Both the position numbers and the translations under genes were made by a program. The notes below the pieces were generated by a model that searched no databases, had not been told where the DNA came from, and saw only the letters and a list, made by a program, of their open reading frames with translations. A stretch of DNA of 64,000 nt from Psychrobacter sp. WY6 (GTDB lineage Bacteria > Pseudomonadota > Gammaproteobacteria > Pseudomonadales > Moraxellaceae). Where the stretch lies: assembly GCF_018448495.1 (NCBI RefSeq), contig NZ_CP049902.1, forward strand, positions 3,286,001 to 3,350,000, given 5' to 3'. How positions within the stretch are numbered: position 1 is the first letter of the stretch; each line of letters begins with the position of its first letter. This document shows positions 20,212 to 32,875 of this stretch, piece by piece.

Positions 20212-21284
20212 CTAAGCAATATTTACCACACCGCGGCACTTAGGAAATTGACTACAACCAAAAAAGTCTTTCCCTTGGTGCTGGCCTTTTTTTGCAACAC
20301 GTTTGACCATTGCTGCCTGACATCTTGGACAGGCAGGTACTTGCTCTGTAATAGCTGTATTGGTTTGCTCAACAGCTTTAAGATTAATGCTATTAGACGT
20401 GACAATCTCACATTCAGCCGTTTTAAAATCATTGTCCGATAACTCAGCTCCATAACTTCAAACGGTGTAAGGAACACTTTATTAGCAATATCATGCGATA
20501 TATGGTGTGTTTGTCTGCTGAGTATTCAGATTATCAATTAGTAACTCGCTAGATTCAATCTCAGTCTGACCAGACCATCGCAGCACTTCTCTACTTTTCA
20601 GCGTGGCTCGTTTAGCGGTTTCTTTTACTATCGGCTCTGGTTTAGGCTGATTAGCCACTTTAGCAATTGGTTTATTAGTAGCGTTACCGCTAGACTGCTT
20701 ATTTGTATTCTTGCTTGGATTGCTACGCTTGTCTTTTAGGTAGGCTTTATGCTCTCTATTGGTGCGCCAAGATTTGCTAAATCTGTTGCTATTAATCTGC
20801 TCAACGATGGACTTAACCTCGTCTTCAGTCAGTATATCCTGCTTTTTCTTCACATAAGACACCATACCACTCGTCAATACATGTTCGGGCAACTCATCAC
20901 GGGTTTTCAGCTCACACTCACCGATGAAAGCAATCATCGAATGAAAGTAGCTCAGCTCCAACCCTAATAGATCCGCGAGCGTCTTAATGTGCAGATAATT
21001 TTGGCGCAATGGGTTCTGGAATTTGAATTTACTTCCATTCGGGAAAGCTTGTGTCCACTGCTTTTGCTTTTCGCTACCATATATCCAGCCTTTGTAGTTT
21101 TTGGTTTCGATGACAAAGATGCCGTATACAGAGACGATAATATGATCGATTTGGGTACTGTCACCATTGGCTCTTGGCAAGGTAATACCGTTTAATCGGT
21201 GATAGACATTTTTAGTTTTAACCACATGGCGACATTGATAACGGTCTCGCCTAGAAAGCCTTTGAAAGTGGATTTGAGGGACAT
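20212..21284 (-). CDS. NERD-domain protein with topoisomerase-type zinc finger (frame broken three times)
   Basis: About 357 codons. The start MSLKSTFKGFLGETVINVAM joins, after restoring one A near 21213, to KNVYHRLNGITLP and a NERD nuclease-related domain: THIDHI-like STQIDHIIVSVYGIFVIETK and KGWIYGSE, with the Asp and Glu-x-Lys expected of restriction-like folds. Basic linker residues follow, then further breaks at about 20500 and 20440. The C-terminus is a C4 zinc finger of DNA topoisomerase I type (VPACPRCQAAMVKR, then FFGCSQFPKCRGVV). A nucleic-acid-binding or -cutting role is likely; the physiological role is unknown. Confidence 0.82.
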
Positions 21285-21359
21285 GGTTTTTTTCTTGAAA
21301 GTGGTTATGAAAAAATAAATAACGTTCAATATCAATATACTAATTACTTTTGGTTAAAA

Positions 21360-22015
21360 TTACCGATCTACAATTGCTTTTCTGACGATAGTTAAACCAA
21401 TGACGCCAAGCAACGCCCCTGTAACTTTATCGATGTAATAAGCAACTTGGGTAAATTTAGCGCGTACTTTGCGAGTCGACAATAGAAATATGACGGCAGT
21501 GTCCCACGCGAATACCACAACAGTCATCCAAATACCTAAGCCCAATTTGAACACAAAACTTATTTCTGGTGTCAATACTACATGAATAAACTGAGATAAA
21601 AGAGTAGATTTTTAGGATTAAATATTCCAGACAAAAACCCTGCAGTAAATTCTTTTAAAAAAGTTGTCTTAGGTATATTTGAATGGGGTGATTGGGCTAC
21701 CTGAAATTGGTCATACGCATCTTTTCGTGCGCGTAACGCCTGTATCCCAAGGTACATTAAAAACAACCCGCCAATGATTTTTAGCGTAATCATAATAGGT
21801 GCAGAGGCGGCTAAAATTGAGCCAACACCAATTAGACATAGACCAATGTACACTGCATTAGCAAAGGTGATACCGAGCGCAACCCCAATTGCGTCTTTAC
21901 TGTCGTTCTTAATCGCACTCTTTACGATCAATACAAAATCCGGTCCAGGACTCAATAGTGCAAGAAAATGCGCCAAGCCGACCGTGATAAAAATACTCAA
22001 CAAATCCCAGTTCAT
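21360..22015 (-). CDS. LysE/RhtB-family amino acid exporter (frame broken once)
   Basis: About 218 codons encode a six-helix inner-membrane exporter. The N-terminal LLSPGPDFVLIVKSAIK is the LysE/RhtB signature, and the helices continue through FLMYLGIQALRARKDAY and SGIFNPKNLLFYLSLF. At about 21580-21590 one base is missing; the next frame continues with VVLTPEISFVFKLG and the last two helices. Members export homoserine, threonine, lysine or related compounds; the substrate here is unknown. Confidence 0.87.
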
Positions 22016-22085
22016 AATTAGTCCGTACTCTGTTTTTTTTAATTATGGACTAAATACCATTATGAATATACTGATTATTTAGCCA

Positions 22086-22128
22086 ATAAAAAGAGCCACC
22101 AGATTTCTCCGGCAGCTCTTTTTTTAAA
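22086..22128 (-). terminator. Terminator of transketolase
   Basis: On the minus strand AAAAAAAGAGCTGCCGG pairs with TGGTGGCTCTTTTT around GAGAAATC, ending in a T-run. It lies about 20 bases after the transketolase stop codon at 22149. Confidence 0.75.
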
Positions 22129-22148
22129 TACTGACTAAGTTAGGTTTA

Positions 22149-24143
22149 TTACACCAAACTATTTACCGCTTCAACCACAGCATCAGTGGTAATACCGAAC
22201 TCTTTGTATAACTGGTCTGCAGGAGCAGATTCGCCATAAGTGGTCATACCGATGACTTTGCCATCTAGACCAACGAACTTATACCAGTAATCTACATGCG
22301 CGGCTTCGACTGCTACACGAGCACGGATATTGGCAGGCAATACCGCTTCACGATAGCTAGCATCTTGCTCAACGAAAATCTCTGCACATGGCATAGAAAC
22401 GACACGTACGCCAACACCATTTGCGCTTAGTGCTTCATACGCTTCCATCGCTAGGCCAACTTCTGAACCAGTAGCGATGATGATCGCTTGTAGCTCGCCT
22501 TGCTCTTTTGCCAGTACATAACCACCTTTAGTGATGTTCGCTACTTGCTCGCTATCACGGGCTTGATGTGGCAAGCTTTGACGAAAAATCAATGCTGATG
22601 GATTATGTTCAGACTTAATGGCCTCAACCCAAGCACTTGCAGATTCAGTCGCATCACACGGACGCCATGTACGTAGGTTTGGCGTAGTACGTAGGCTAGT
22701 CAATTGCTCAACTGGCTGATGAGTTGGGCCATCTTCACCCAGACCGATAGAGTCATGCGTATAGACATGGATAACACGCTGCTTCATCAATGCGCCCATG
22801 CGTACCGCGTTACGTGCGTATTCCATAAACATCAGGAAGGTTGCTACGTAAGGGATAAAGCCGCCATGCAATGCGATACCATTGGCAATCGCGGTCATGC
22901 CGAACTCACGTACGCCATAATAGATATAGTTGCCGTCAGCGTCTTTCTCGATACCTTTAGCGCCTTTAAATAGCGTAAGGTTCGAGCCAGCTAAATCCGC
23001 TGAACCGCCTAGCAATTCTGGTAATAATGGCTGTAAGGTATTGATAGCGTTTTGACTGGCTTTACGACTGGCAACATCACCACCTGCTTCTTGCGTTTGC
23101 TGAATATAAGCTTGTGCTTGGCTATCAAAGTCAGCTGGCAAGTCACCATTTAAACGGCGTAATAGCTCAGACGCCAGTTCAGGATAGGCTTTTTTATACG
23201 CGTCAAAGTCAGCTTCCCAGTTTTTCTGTTGTACGTCGCCTTTGGCTTTAGCATCCCACGCTTCATAGATTTCGTCATCTAATTCAAATGGAGCATGCTT
23301 CCAAGATAGCGCATCACGGGTCAAGACAATTTCGTCATCACCAAGTGGCGCACCATGGCTAGCCGCTAAGCCTTGCTTGTTTGGACTACCAGCACCGATT
23401 GTGGTTTTACAAATCAGAAGACTTGGTTTGGTAGTTTCTTTAAGCGCTTGTTCAGTTGCCTGCGTGATCGCATCCGCATCATGACCATCTACTTTGATCA
23501 CTTGCCAGCCGTAAGACTCAAAACGCGCTTGCGTATCATCTGTGAACCAACCTTCGACATTACCGTCGATAGAGATGCCATTGTCATCATAAAAGAAGAT
23601 CAGCTTACCAAGACCTAACGTGCCAGCCAGTGAACAAACTTCATGGCTGATACCTTCCATCAAGCAACCATCGCCTAGGAATGCATAGGTATGATGATCG
23701 ACGATGTTATGACCATCACGATTAAACTGTGCGGCTAAGGTTTTTTCAGCGATAGCAAAACCAACGGCATTAGCGATACCCTGTCCTAGTGGACCTGTCG
23801 TCGTTTCAATACCGGGGGTATAGCCAAGCTCAGGGTGACCTGGGGTTTTCGAATGCAATTGACGGAAACCTTTCAGATCATCAACGCTGACATCATAACC
23901 AGATAAATGTAGCAATGAGTAAATAAGCATTGAGCCATGACCGTTCGATAAGACAAAGCGATCACGGTTGTGCCACTGTGGATCGGTTGGGTTGTGCTTC
24001 AAAAACTTGCGCCACAAAACTTCGGCAATATCGGCCATACCCATTGGCGCGCCTGGATGTCCAGAGTTGGCTTTTTGAACCGCATCAAACGACAGTACAC
24101 GGATGGCATTGGCTAATTTACGTTCGCTAATTGGAGCTGGCAT
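22149..24143 (-). CDS. tkt: Transketolase
   Basis: An intact enzyme of 664 residues from ATG 24143 ([20 protein letters not shown]), which aligns with the usual start and has an AGGA upstream; a TTG at 24182 would add 13 residues. The thiamine diphosphate motif is [12 protein letters not shown] through [35 protein letters not shown] and the middle-domain [19 protein letters not shown] are characteristic. It moves two-carbon units between sugar phosphates in the pentose phosphate pathway. It is usually grouped with epd/pgk; here the GAPDH/E4PDH-like gene is 17 kb away. Confidence 0.96.
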   Translation of the reverse strand: MPAPISERKLANAIRVLSFDAVQKANSGHPGAPMGMADIAEVLWRKFLKHNPTDPQWHNRDRFVLSNGHGSMLIYSLLHLSGYDVSVDDLKGFRQLHSKTPGHPELGYTPGIETTTGPLGQGIANAVGFAIAEKTLAAQFNRDGHNIVDHHTYAFLGDGCLMEGISHEVCSLAGTLGLGKLIFFYDDNGISIDGNVEGWFTDDTQARFESYGWQVIKVDGHDADAITQATEQALKETTKPSLLICKTTIGAGSPNKQGLAASHGAPLGDDEIVLTRDALSWKHAPFELDDEIYEAWDAKAKGDVQQKNWEADFDAYKKAYPELASELLRRLNGDLPADFDSQAQAYIQQTQEAGGDVASRKASQNAINTLQPLLPELLGGSADLAGSNLTLFKGAKGIEKDADGNYIYYGVREFGMTAIANGIALHGGFIPYVATFLMFMEYARNAVRMGALMKQRVIHVYTHDSIGLGEDGPTHQPVEQLTSLRTTPNLRTWRPCDATESASAWVEAIKSEHNPSALIFRQSLPHQARDSEQVANITKGGYVLAKEQGELQAIIIATGSEVGLAMEAYEALSANGVGVRVVSMPCAEIFVEQDASYREAVLPANIRARVAVEAAHVDYWYKFVGLDGKVIGMTTYGESAPADQLYKEFGITTDAVVEAVNSLV

Positions 24144-24423
24144 AGAGTGTCCTAGTATTGGGCTAGAGGAGAGTTTACTCAAAGGAGTATAAGCATAAGG
24201 ACGCCAAATGCGCCCCTAAGTTATAGACTATAAAATCAAAGTGTAATATTAACATATTTGCTATGAGGCTAGCTAAGAATGCGGTGACAAGACCGTTTAT
24301 ATTTAGCAATGACTCACATCAGTTTTGTTAAACTATAAGCAGTGATAGGCTTTGATTTAAGTGATAAGTAACAAGCTGCGAGCGACCTAAACGGCAAGCA
24401 GCTCATTACCTACAGAACATTTA

Positions 24424-25711
<1,288 letters not shown>

Positions 25712-26140
25712 AATAGTTGCCTGTAACGCTAGAAGTGAGGAAGAGGTTCGAAAGTGTTTTTAAAGATACTGTTTTTAAAGGGGCTGATTTTATCAAAATA
25801 AGTGTTAGCCGCTATAATACCAAGACACAGCAGATTTGACCATGTTTTGACCTCTGCTGATTGAATTTTCATTTATTACTTTCATTATCCGTAGCCAGTT
25901 ATATTTGCTTTAAATGCATCTCTCAAAGTTCAGCTTACCTCAATAAGCCTCGCCCATCTTTGTTAAAACCATTAATATCACCTCTATCAACGAACAGAGC
26001 GGCTTATATGTTTCATTTAGGGGTACTTTTCGGTAAGATAAGCGCATACCTTTTATTCGACTTCTAGCCAAGTACGACGTAGCTGCTACGTTTTGTCGAT
26101 TTAAACCCAACACTTCAATACAAGTATTTGAGAAACCTTT
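25712..26140. other. 429-bp intergenic region between divergent genes
   Basis: Separates serS (minus) from the YcxB-like gene (plus). A 68-codon plus-strand frame inside it (25861-26067) has no ribosome binding site or recognisable features, and I do not call it a gene. Promoters for both neighbours must lie here. Confidence 0.45.
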
Positions 26141-26800
26141 ATGGCCTTGTACCCCTATACGCTACAACCTGTCGCCTTAAACCTAACTGAGGCAGAATTT
26201 CACCAAGCACAATACGAGCTATTTGCCAGTGCCAGCCCTTCTTTCGGTCTAAAAAGTATCAAAACGAAAGAATGGATCATTATGGCGGTAACCGTGGTAC
26301 TAGCGATCGCAGGGTTGGTTTTTGTGACAGGCTACTCAACCATTATCTTTTGGCTGATGCTAGTTTCAGTCGTCATTTATTTACTGGTTCGTACCCTTGG
26401 CTTTAAATGGTATGTGAAAAGAGAGTTTGACAAGCAAGTGGCGGATCAAGAAATGCCAGACGAGATGCGTCAGATGAAATTGGGCGTACAAAAGCATGGC
26501 CTCGTCATGGCGATGCCAGTGAATCAGCCTGACACATTTAATAACAACCAAATGCGCGGCATGCAAATGCGAGCAGGCACGACCCAGCAAGCCGTCATTC
26601 CATGGTCAGCTGTCAAAAGCTGGGATGAGACGGACGACTATATCTTTATGATGTTTGAGATGAAAGGTCAACAAGGCAGCCAAATTGTGCCAAAACGCTT
26701 AGAAGCACAGAAGTTCCCGATCGATACGGTACGTCAGCATTTGCAAGAAGTTATCCCCGTTAAAGGCTTAAATCCTGAAAACTTACAGCCGCCAGCATAA
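26141..26800 (+). CDS. YcxB-like membrane protein
   Basis: An intact protein of 219 residues with two adjacent membrane helices (about residues 46-65 and 68-86) followed by a cytoplasmic domain. Residues 145-190 (AGTTQQAVIPWSAVKSWDET, then YIFMMF) match the C-terminal beta-sandwich of YcxB-like proteins. Its function is unknown. The start lacks a good Shine-Dalgarno sequence. An inverted repeat (26816-26844) follows the stop codon. Confidence 0.72.
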   Translation: MALYPYTLQPVALNLTEAEFHQAQYELFASASPSFGLKSIKTKEWIIMAVTVVLAIAGLVFVTGYSTIIFWLMLVSVVIYLLVRTLGFKWYVKREFDKQVADQEMPDEMRQMKLGVQKHGLVMAMPVNQPDTFNNNQMRGMQMRAGTTQQAVIPWSAVKSWDETDDYIFMMFEMKGQQGSQIVPKRLEAQKFPIDTVRQHLQEVIPVKGLNPENLQPPA

Positions 26801-26815
26801 AACAGTAGAAGACTT

Positions 26816-26844
26816 CTTTATCGCTTATTATATGAGCGATAAAG
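26816..26844. repeat. Inverted repeat after the YcxB-like gene
   Basis: CTTTATCGCT and AGCGATAAAG form a 10-bp stem around TATTATATG. No T-run follows, so it is at best a weak terminator. The rest of 26845-27164 contains the dps upstream region, including a TATAAT at 26929-26934. Confidence 0.5.
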
Positions 26845-27164
26845 AAATGAGCAATAAAAAACACTTTTTACAAAACCAATCATAATTATAAATTTATTGA
26901 AATTAACTTATCGATGGTGCTCTGCTATTATAATAGCTATCAGAAGAAAGGTGATTGCTCTATATGAATGTATAGTTATGATTTTAGCTTAAGCTGACGC
27001 CATTCTATATGGCAGTTTTATCATACTATTTTCTAAGATTGTTACTTTTTAAGGCTGAAAAGCGTTATATTAAAGAGCATAGTAATGCAGCACACGAGTT
27101 GCTACACTTCTCATCTTCTTCATTTAATGTTTTATATCAACACTCAAACTATAAGGATAATATT

Positions 27165-27641
27165 ATGAGTAACGCTACTAATCAAATCGGTCTAGAAAAA
27201 GCTGACATGAGCGAAGTCATTGCACAACTAAACAATTTATTGTCAACTTATCACGTATTTTATTTAAACGTCCGTGGCTATCACTGGAATGTAAAAGGTG
27301 AGCATTTTTTCACCTTGCATCCAAAATTTGAAGAATTGTATACTGCGCTACAATTACAAATTGATGAAATTGCTGAGCGTATCTTAACTTTGGGCGGCAC
27401 ACCGCTGCATGCTTATAGCGATTTTACTCAGCATACTAGCATTCAAGAAGATAAAAACGTCAAAGATGGCAATGCTTGTGTGAAAGGCGTGGTAACTGGT
27501 TTACAAGCTTTGATTACAGAGCAGCGTAAAGTATCTGCTCTAGCAGCAGACAGCGAAGATCAAGGGACAGCTGATCTCGTAGATGCCTATGTACAAGAGC
27601 AAGAAAAGCTCATCTGGATGTATAACGCCTTTTTGGGTTAA
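27165..27641 (+). CDS. dps: Dps-family ferritin-like DNA protection protein
   Basis: This encodes 158 residues from ATG 27165, preceded by AAGGAT; an in-frame upstream ATG at 27009 has no support. The ferroxidase region is NVRGYHWNVKGEHFFTLHPKFEELY with DEIAERILTLGG, the typical Dps pattern of His and Asp/Glu ligands at subunit interfaces. Dps dodecamers oxidise and store iron with hydrogen peroxide and protect DNA in stress. The upstream 360 bp probably hold its stress-responsive promoter. The frame is intact. Confidence 0.93.
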   Translation: MSNATNQIGLEKADMSEVIAQLNNLLSTYHVFYLNVRGYHWNVKGEHFFTLHPKFEELYTALQLQIDEIAERILTLGGTPLHAYSDFTQHTSIQEDKNVKDGNACVKGVVTGLQALITEQRKVSALAADSEDQGTADLVDAYVQEQEKLIWMYNAFLG

Positions 27642-27681
27642 TCATTACTAAAGAAACAGTACATCACTAAAATCTAGATCA

Positions 27682-27712
27682 TAAAAAAGCACCTACTTTA
27701 GGTGCTTTTTTT
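27682..27712 (+). terminator. Terminator between dps and the DUF2057 gene
   Basis: AAAAAAGCACCTA pairs with TAGGTGCTTTTTTT. With A- and T-runs on both sides it should work for both convergent genes. Confidence 0.85.
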
Positions 27713-27736
27713 GTGCTTGCTGTTGCTAATGAAACC

Positions 27737-28425
27737 TTATTTTTGCATCCATTGACGCATTTTTCGCGCTCAGCAGGCGTGGCTTGTAACCAAATTTGCA
27801 TAAATTGATCTAAGGTATTAGCAGATGAATTAACGCTAGTGGTTTGCTTAGTAGTCGCTACCGTACCCGTATTCACATTTGGTTGATCTAATGCGGCAAT
27901 CGCACGCTGATTCTGTAGCTCTGCATCATCTGCCCCACCAAATACACCGCCGAATGCCTTGCCTAAACCTGACAACAAGCCACCTTGATTACCAGCGATA
28001 CCTTGCTGACTTGCAACCACAGTATTGTTTTTCTCTACTGCCAGTATCGGACGCTTGGCATATTCTTTAGCTGCTGCATACTCTTCTGGCTGATTCGGCA
28101 TGATCAGACGATAGGTTTGATTGTCCGCCAATTCTGCCGTCACGCTCACATTACCCGAACGTAAATAATCATGCTCATCACGGCGCAAATCGTATAAGCG
28201 ATCGTATTTTGCAGTAATCGCATGTTGACCCGGCTGAAGCGTGAACTTTTTAGTCAATGGTTGAAAAGCGCTCTGCTGCACTTCTTGCCCATTAATAGCC
28301 GTGACTTTGATATGGTCATCAACCAGTAGCGTTACTTCAGCATGCGACAGCATAGAGACAGAGCCTGCACCAATAAGCAACGTGCTGATGGTCAGTTTTT
28401 TTAGCAAAGAAGCATTGGATTTCAT
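27737..28425 (-). CDS. DUF2057 (YccT-like) secreted protein (frame broken near C-terminus)
   Basis: About 229 residues. From ATG 28425 a Sec signal peptide ends at SMLSHA-EVTLLV, followed by the DUF2057 domain (DHIKVTAINGQEV, LTKKFTLQPGQHAITAKYDRLYDLRRDEHDYLRSG). Near 27768 one A is missing; restoring it replaces a 27-residue out-of-frame tail by EREKMRQWMQK and a stop at 27737. The uncorrected frame runs to 27679, through the terminator hairpin, which is further evidence that it is wrong. The protein is periplasmic and of unknown function. Confidence 0.82.
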
Positions 28426-28500
28426 AAGTGATTCCATTAATAGTGAAAACGTTTTGGCAATAGTAAAAGCGCTTTGGATAAAAGACTTTAGTTTTTAATG

Positions 28501-29303
28501 CTAAAAATCGAGTGGCATCGTATGTTGATCTTGTTCCGCTGAATCGTTATCTACTTGTGTCTCTTGCGCAATATCAGCAAGCTCTGCTGCTAGTGTCTGC
28601 TCATCAATGGTACGCAATGCGTCAGTGATGACTGCTTTGGATATATTGCTACGCCCAAGGTTCGAAAACATCGGCTGAATATAATTGAGTACTTCCATCA
28701 TCGCACCGATGCGATGTGGTCCCTCAGTAAGCAAATAATCATAATTCGATCATCAAACTGCCAACCACGTCGACGCAAGATAGATTGTAATAAAGCCTGA
28801 CGGTCAGCTAAGTCATGACCATTGGGTACTTTAAACGTAGGTGCTTGTGCCAAACGAGTCAGCAAATCCCTCAATTGAAAGGGCAAATCACCAGCAGGCT
28901 TATTGGCTGCAAACAACAATTGACGCTGACCTTCACGACTGCGGTTAATCAAATGAAATAAGGCTTCTTGCCATTGACTGCTTTGCTCCAGCACCTCTAA
29001 ATCATCGATCGCAATTAGATCGAAGTTTTCTAGAGAGGAGAGGACGTGCACATCGGTATGAATCAACTCATTGAGTGACAAACAAATCGCTGACTTGTCC
29101 ATCTCAATAAATGACTCACAGATAGCAGATAATAAATGCGACTTGCCCGTAGCAGGACTGCCAAATAGGTACAGCTGACCGATCAGGCCGACATGTAGTT
29201 GCCGCACTGCATCAATAATTGACATCCAACCAGGACCGGCGAAGTCACTTAGACTTGCATCATGCTTAATGTCCAGATTGAGACTTAGCTGTGCTTCTGC
29301 CAT
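28501..29303 (-). CDS. hda: DnaA regulatory inactivator Hda (frame broken once)
   Basis: About 267 codons. AEAQLSLNLDIKHDASLSDF contains the QLSLNL clamp-binding motif near the N-terminus, and an AAA+ core follows: Walker A FGSPATGKSHLL, Walker B FDLIAIDDLEVL, sensor FAANKPAGDLP and DLLTRLAQ. At about 28743 one base is missing; continuing gives DYLLTEGPHRIGAMMEVLNYI, the expected lid domain. Hda with the sliding clamp stimulates ATP hydrolysis by DnaA to limit initiation. The neighbouring perM and purMN match the order seen in related gamma-proteobacteria. The C-terminus has an extra acidic tail of about 30 residues. Confidence 0.9.
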
Positions 29304-29674
29304 GAATCATCAACTCGTTTTGCGTAATGCAATAAATAAAAGGATAAATTATTAATAACTGTCTTTGAGATGCTCTTATACTACCTGATATAAACTTGCT
29401 GCGTTAGCATCTAGTTGTTTTAATCGAGAGTATATCTGAGAATTACCTAATCAAAAGTCATCTTGTTAACGACCAACTGGATAACGGCTGATACTGTCAA
29501 TACTGCGCCTATATATAACTATTTGCAAAATGACTGACAAGTCTTTTACCTATTAAGCCTTATCAATCACCATTTATTATCCGTCATCAATTTTACTATC
29601 CAATTATGATGACCTCGTTACTCTAACGATAAAATACTTATCTCTTCTCAAACAAAGCCAATTGCTTACGACCT
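29304..29674. other. 371-bp intergenic region
   Basis: A+T-rich sequence between perM and hda, both on the minus strand. No gene, repeat or convincing terminator seen. The distance implies that hda has its own promoter rather than being read only from perM. Confidence 0.45.
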
Positions 29675-30735
29675 TTAAAAATCAGTCGAACGATAGTAGA
29701 TGTATAAATGGCGAAACAGTACATTAAGCACGGCAGAAACTGGCAGTGCGATGAGCATACCAACGAAACCCAATAAGCTTGCGCCTGCCAATACGGCAAA
29801 AATCACCCAAAGCGGCGATAGACCTATCTTATCACCCAATAGTAACGGCTGTAGAATATAACCTTCTGCGGCTTGCCCAACTAAAAACGCTCCGACGATC
29901 AGCGACAAATACGTCCAATTTAGCCCAAACTGGAACAGGCAGGCTATAATGGCAGCGATAAAACCAATGCCAAAACCCAAATAAGGAACAAAGCTGGCAA
30001 TACCAGCAACCATACCAATAATAAGCCCTAGCTCAAGCCCAATAAGCTGTAATTGCACCGCATAAATAGCGCCCAATAAGACCATCACCAATAGCTGACC
30101 TTTGATAAATCAATGCAAGGTCACACTCTCGAGCAATCTGAATGACTTTTTCGCTATACGCAGCGGGAATCGCCGTTCCATGTTTGCAGACGCTGATCCC
30201 AATTAAATAAGAAATAAAAGGTAAGAATCGGTACTAGCACAATGAGTCCAGCATTATTGATGAAGTTCATGCTCGACACCAATATTTGGTTCATCATGGT
30301 ACTGGCATCTTCAAACTTATAATTGGTCTGCATATATTCAACCAATGTCTCAGAAAACCCTTTAGACTCCAACTCTGGCAGATTAATACGACTGTTGTTA
30401 ACGAACCATTCACGTACGACTTCATTATACCAAGTTAAGACCTTAGGCAGATACTCCCACGCCGCTTGCAACTGATGCCACAAAGTCGGTATCAACCACC
30501 AAAGCAGTAACACCATTCCTAAAGTGATGGTGGAGTAGACAATGATAATCGCCACCCAGCGTTTGATATACTTCGATAAGCGTTTGACCAGCGGATTGAA
30601 CAAGTAAGCCAGTACGAAAGCAAAGACAAACGGTATAATGACTGGCATCATCAAATACAGTAACAATATACCCACCACCATCGCAACGACAATAAATAAG
30701 CGCCGAAAAAAAGGATCTATTGGTTGGTTCATCAT
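29675..30735 (-). CDS. perM: AI-2E/PerM-family transporter (frame broken twice)
   Basis: About 353 codons. The N-terminus has clustered helices (LFIVVAMVVGILLLYLMMPV and IIPFVFAFVLAYLFNPLVKR), and the C-terminal half includes FIKGQLLVMVLLG and SFVPYLGFGIGFI, EGYILQPLLLGDKIGLSPLW, all family hallmarks. Frame breaks fall at about 30180 (before AAYSEKVIQIARECDLAL) and 30110 (before FIKGQ). It is an inner-membrane protein. Family members include exporters of AI-2 and Na+/H+ antiporters; the role of the hda-linked member is not settled. Confidence 0.87.
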
Positions 30736-31070
30736 GACAAGGAATCCTATGATTAGGCTGATTTAAGATGGAAGTATAATTGAAAAAAATGATACGTCTT
30801 ATCGTACAATAACGGTGTAATAGCGAACTGTTATCGACAATAAATTTAGCGTTCCATTATCGCAGAGTACAGTAAAAAATCCGTCATTTTTTGTTTCTTA
30901 ACTTTTTATTTACCACTTAAAGTCAGTCTTCGTGAAATATCCACCAAATATCCGCAAGTTGCTTTGCGAGTAAGGGTCATTTTGGGTATAATGCGCCCAC
31001 TATATTCAGAATTAACACGACCAACTCGATTTTCTACTGACAGACCTTCATTCCCTATAAAATTTGTGAG
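30736..31070. other. Divergent promoter region between perM and purM
   Basis: 335 bp upstream of both genes. The purM promoter (30964-30992) is clear and is listed separately. No further gene seen. Confidence 0.55.
30964..30992 (+). promoter_or_regulatory. Sigma-70 promoter of purM-purN
   Basis: TTGCGA (30964-30969), a 17-base spacer and TATAAT (30987-30992), preceded by TTTGGG. It lies about 80 bases before the purM ATG, leaving room for a 5' leader. Confidence 0.75.
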
Positions 31071-32125
31071 ATGACCATGAGTAACAAGCCTTCTTTAAGC
31101 TACAAAGATGCTGGTGTTGATATTGATGCTGGCGATGCGTTGGTACAGCGTATTAAATCAGTGGCAAAAGCCACCTCTCGTCCTGAGGTTGTGGGCGGAC
31201 TTGGCGGCTTTGGAGCGCTTTGTCGTATACCAACTGGTTACACCTCTCCTCTACTCGTGTCGGGCACTGACGGCGTCGGTACTAAGCTCAAGCTGGCATT
31301 ACAGCTAAACCGTCACGACACGATCGGTATCGACTTGGTCGCCATGTGCGTCAACGATTTATTGGTTTGCGGTGCTGAGCCTTTATTTTTCTTAGACTAT
31401 TATGCAACTGGCAAGCTTGATATTGATGTAGCAGCGACTGTGGTCACTGGTATTGGTGAAGGCTGTAAGCTATCAAACTGTGCTCTGATCGGCGGTGAAA
31501 CGGCTGAGATGCCAGGTATGTATCAAGACGACGATTATGACTTGGCAGGCTTTTGTGTCGGTGTGGTTGAAGAAGCGGAAGTCATCACTGGCGAAAACGT
31601 CGCGGAAGGCGATGTATTGATCGCTCTTGCTTCAAGTGGTGCACACTCAAACGGTTATTCATTGGTACGTAAGTCATCGAAGTCAGCGGCATTGATGTGA
31701 CTACTAGCGATGAGCAATTAGACGGTCAGCCTATCCAAGACGCGTTAATGGCTCCTACTCGCATCTATGTTAAAGCGATTAAAGCGCTACAAGATACTCT
31801 TGGTAGCTCAGCGCTGCATGCAATGTCACACATCACCGGTGGCGGCTTAACCGATAATTTACCACGTGTATTACCAGAGAATTTAGCTGCTAGTATTGAT
31901 ACGGCTAGCTGGCAGTTCTCAGAGTTATTCACTTGGTTACAAACCCAAGGAAATATTGAACAAAGCGAAATGTACCGCACCTTTAACTGCGGCGTTGGTT
32001 TTGTCATTGTCGTGCCTAAAGATAAAGCAGATGCGGCCATTAGCACTTTAAATGAGGCTGGTGAAAAAGCTTGGCAATTAGGCGAAATGGTGAAGCGTGA
32101 AGCGGACGCAGTGGTGTACCGTTAA
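31071..32125 (+). CDS. purM: Phosphoribosylformylglycinamidine cyclo-ligase (frame broken once)
   Basis: About 351 codons. [60 protein letters not shown] and [11 protein letters not shown] are PurM signatures, and [12 protein letters not shown] precedes the break. At about 31672 one G is missing; restoring it gives [13 protein letters not shown] and the remaining domain [16 protein letters not shown]. PurM closes the imidazole ring in purine synthesis (AIR synthetase). The stop overlaps the purN start (TAATG). It starts at ATG 31071 or 31077. Confidence 0.94.
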
Positions 32126-32817
32126 TGTTAGACAGTCAAAAAAAAATTGATAATAACCCTTTACGGATTGCTGTACTGGTCTCTGGTAGTGGTAGTAACT
32201 TGCAAGTACTGGTAGATGCGATGCAAGCTGGCGCACTGCCAATTGAGATTGTTGGCGTCATTAGCAACCGCGAGGATGCTTATGCCGTCACCCGTGCAAA
32301 AGACGCTAACATTCCAGTGGCAGTATTGTCACATGTTGCTAGCGGCAAACGCATGGGAATCAAGACTTTTGAGAGTCATGCCAGCGAGCAATTAAGCGCA
32401 TGGCAGCCAGATCTCATTGTGTTAGCTGGTTTTATGCGTGTCTTGAGTGCAGATTTTATCGATAATGCACCAGCGCCGATGATTAATTTGCACCCCTCTT
32501 TGCTACCTGTCTATAAAGGCCTTGACACCCATCAGCGTGCCATACAAGCGGGCGAGCGTCATCATGGCTGTAGTATTCATGTGGTCACCGCTGAGCTGGA
32601 TGCGGGTACTGTTTTGACCCAAGCGCTGTTAGAGATACATCAAAAAGACACTGCCGATAGCTTGCAAGCACGCGTGCAAAAGCTTGAGCATCAATTGCTC
32701 CCTTGGACGATTTTATTATTGGCCAAAGGCGCACTCTCGCTAGATCATGCTCAAGCATCCAATCAACAAAGTATGTCTTTACCAACGCTACCGTTAAAAC
32801 TATATTTGAACGACTGA
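32125..32817 (+). CDS. purN: Phosphoribosylglycinamide formyltransferase
   Basis: An intact protein of 230 residues. VLVSGSGSNLQVLVDA binds the phosphoribosyl substrate; VISNREDAYAVTRAKD, LIVLAGFMRVLSADFI and NLHPSLLPVYKGLDTHQRAI contain the catalytic Asn-His and formyl-folate site, with HVVTAELDAGTVL beyond. It transfers a formyl group from 10-formyl-THF to GAR, the third step of purine synthesis. It is translationally coupled to purM. Confidence 0.94.
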   Translation: MLDSQKKIDNNPLRIAVLVSGSGSNLQVLVDAMQAGALPIEIVGVISNREDAYAVTRAKDANIPVAVLSHVASGKRMGIKTFESHASEQLSAWQPDLIVLAGFMRVLSADFIDNAPAPMINLHPSLLPVYKGLDTHQRAIQAGERHHGCSIHVVTAELDAGTVLTQALLEIHQKDTADSLQARVQKLEHQLLPWTILLLAKGALSLDHAQASNQQSMSLPTLPLKLYLND

Positions 32818-32875
32818 GTAAATAGCGACAGTCACAAATTATCAGGCACCAACTGTCAAACTTAAACTCTTTGCA

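Noticed and set aside
25861..26067. 68-codon frame upstream of the YcxB-like gene
   Set aside because: No ribosome binding site and no recognisable features; it is likely chance in A+T-rich DNA.
27009..27164. 52-residue N-terminal extension of Dps
   Set aside because: The upstream ATG has no ribosome binding site, whereas AAGGAT precedes the ATG at 27165, which gives the normal Dps start.
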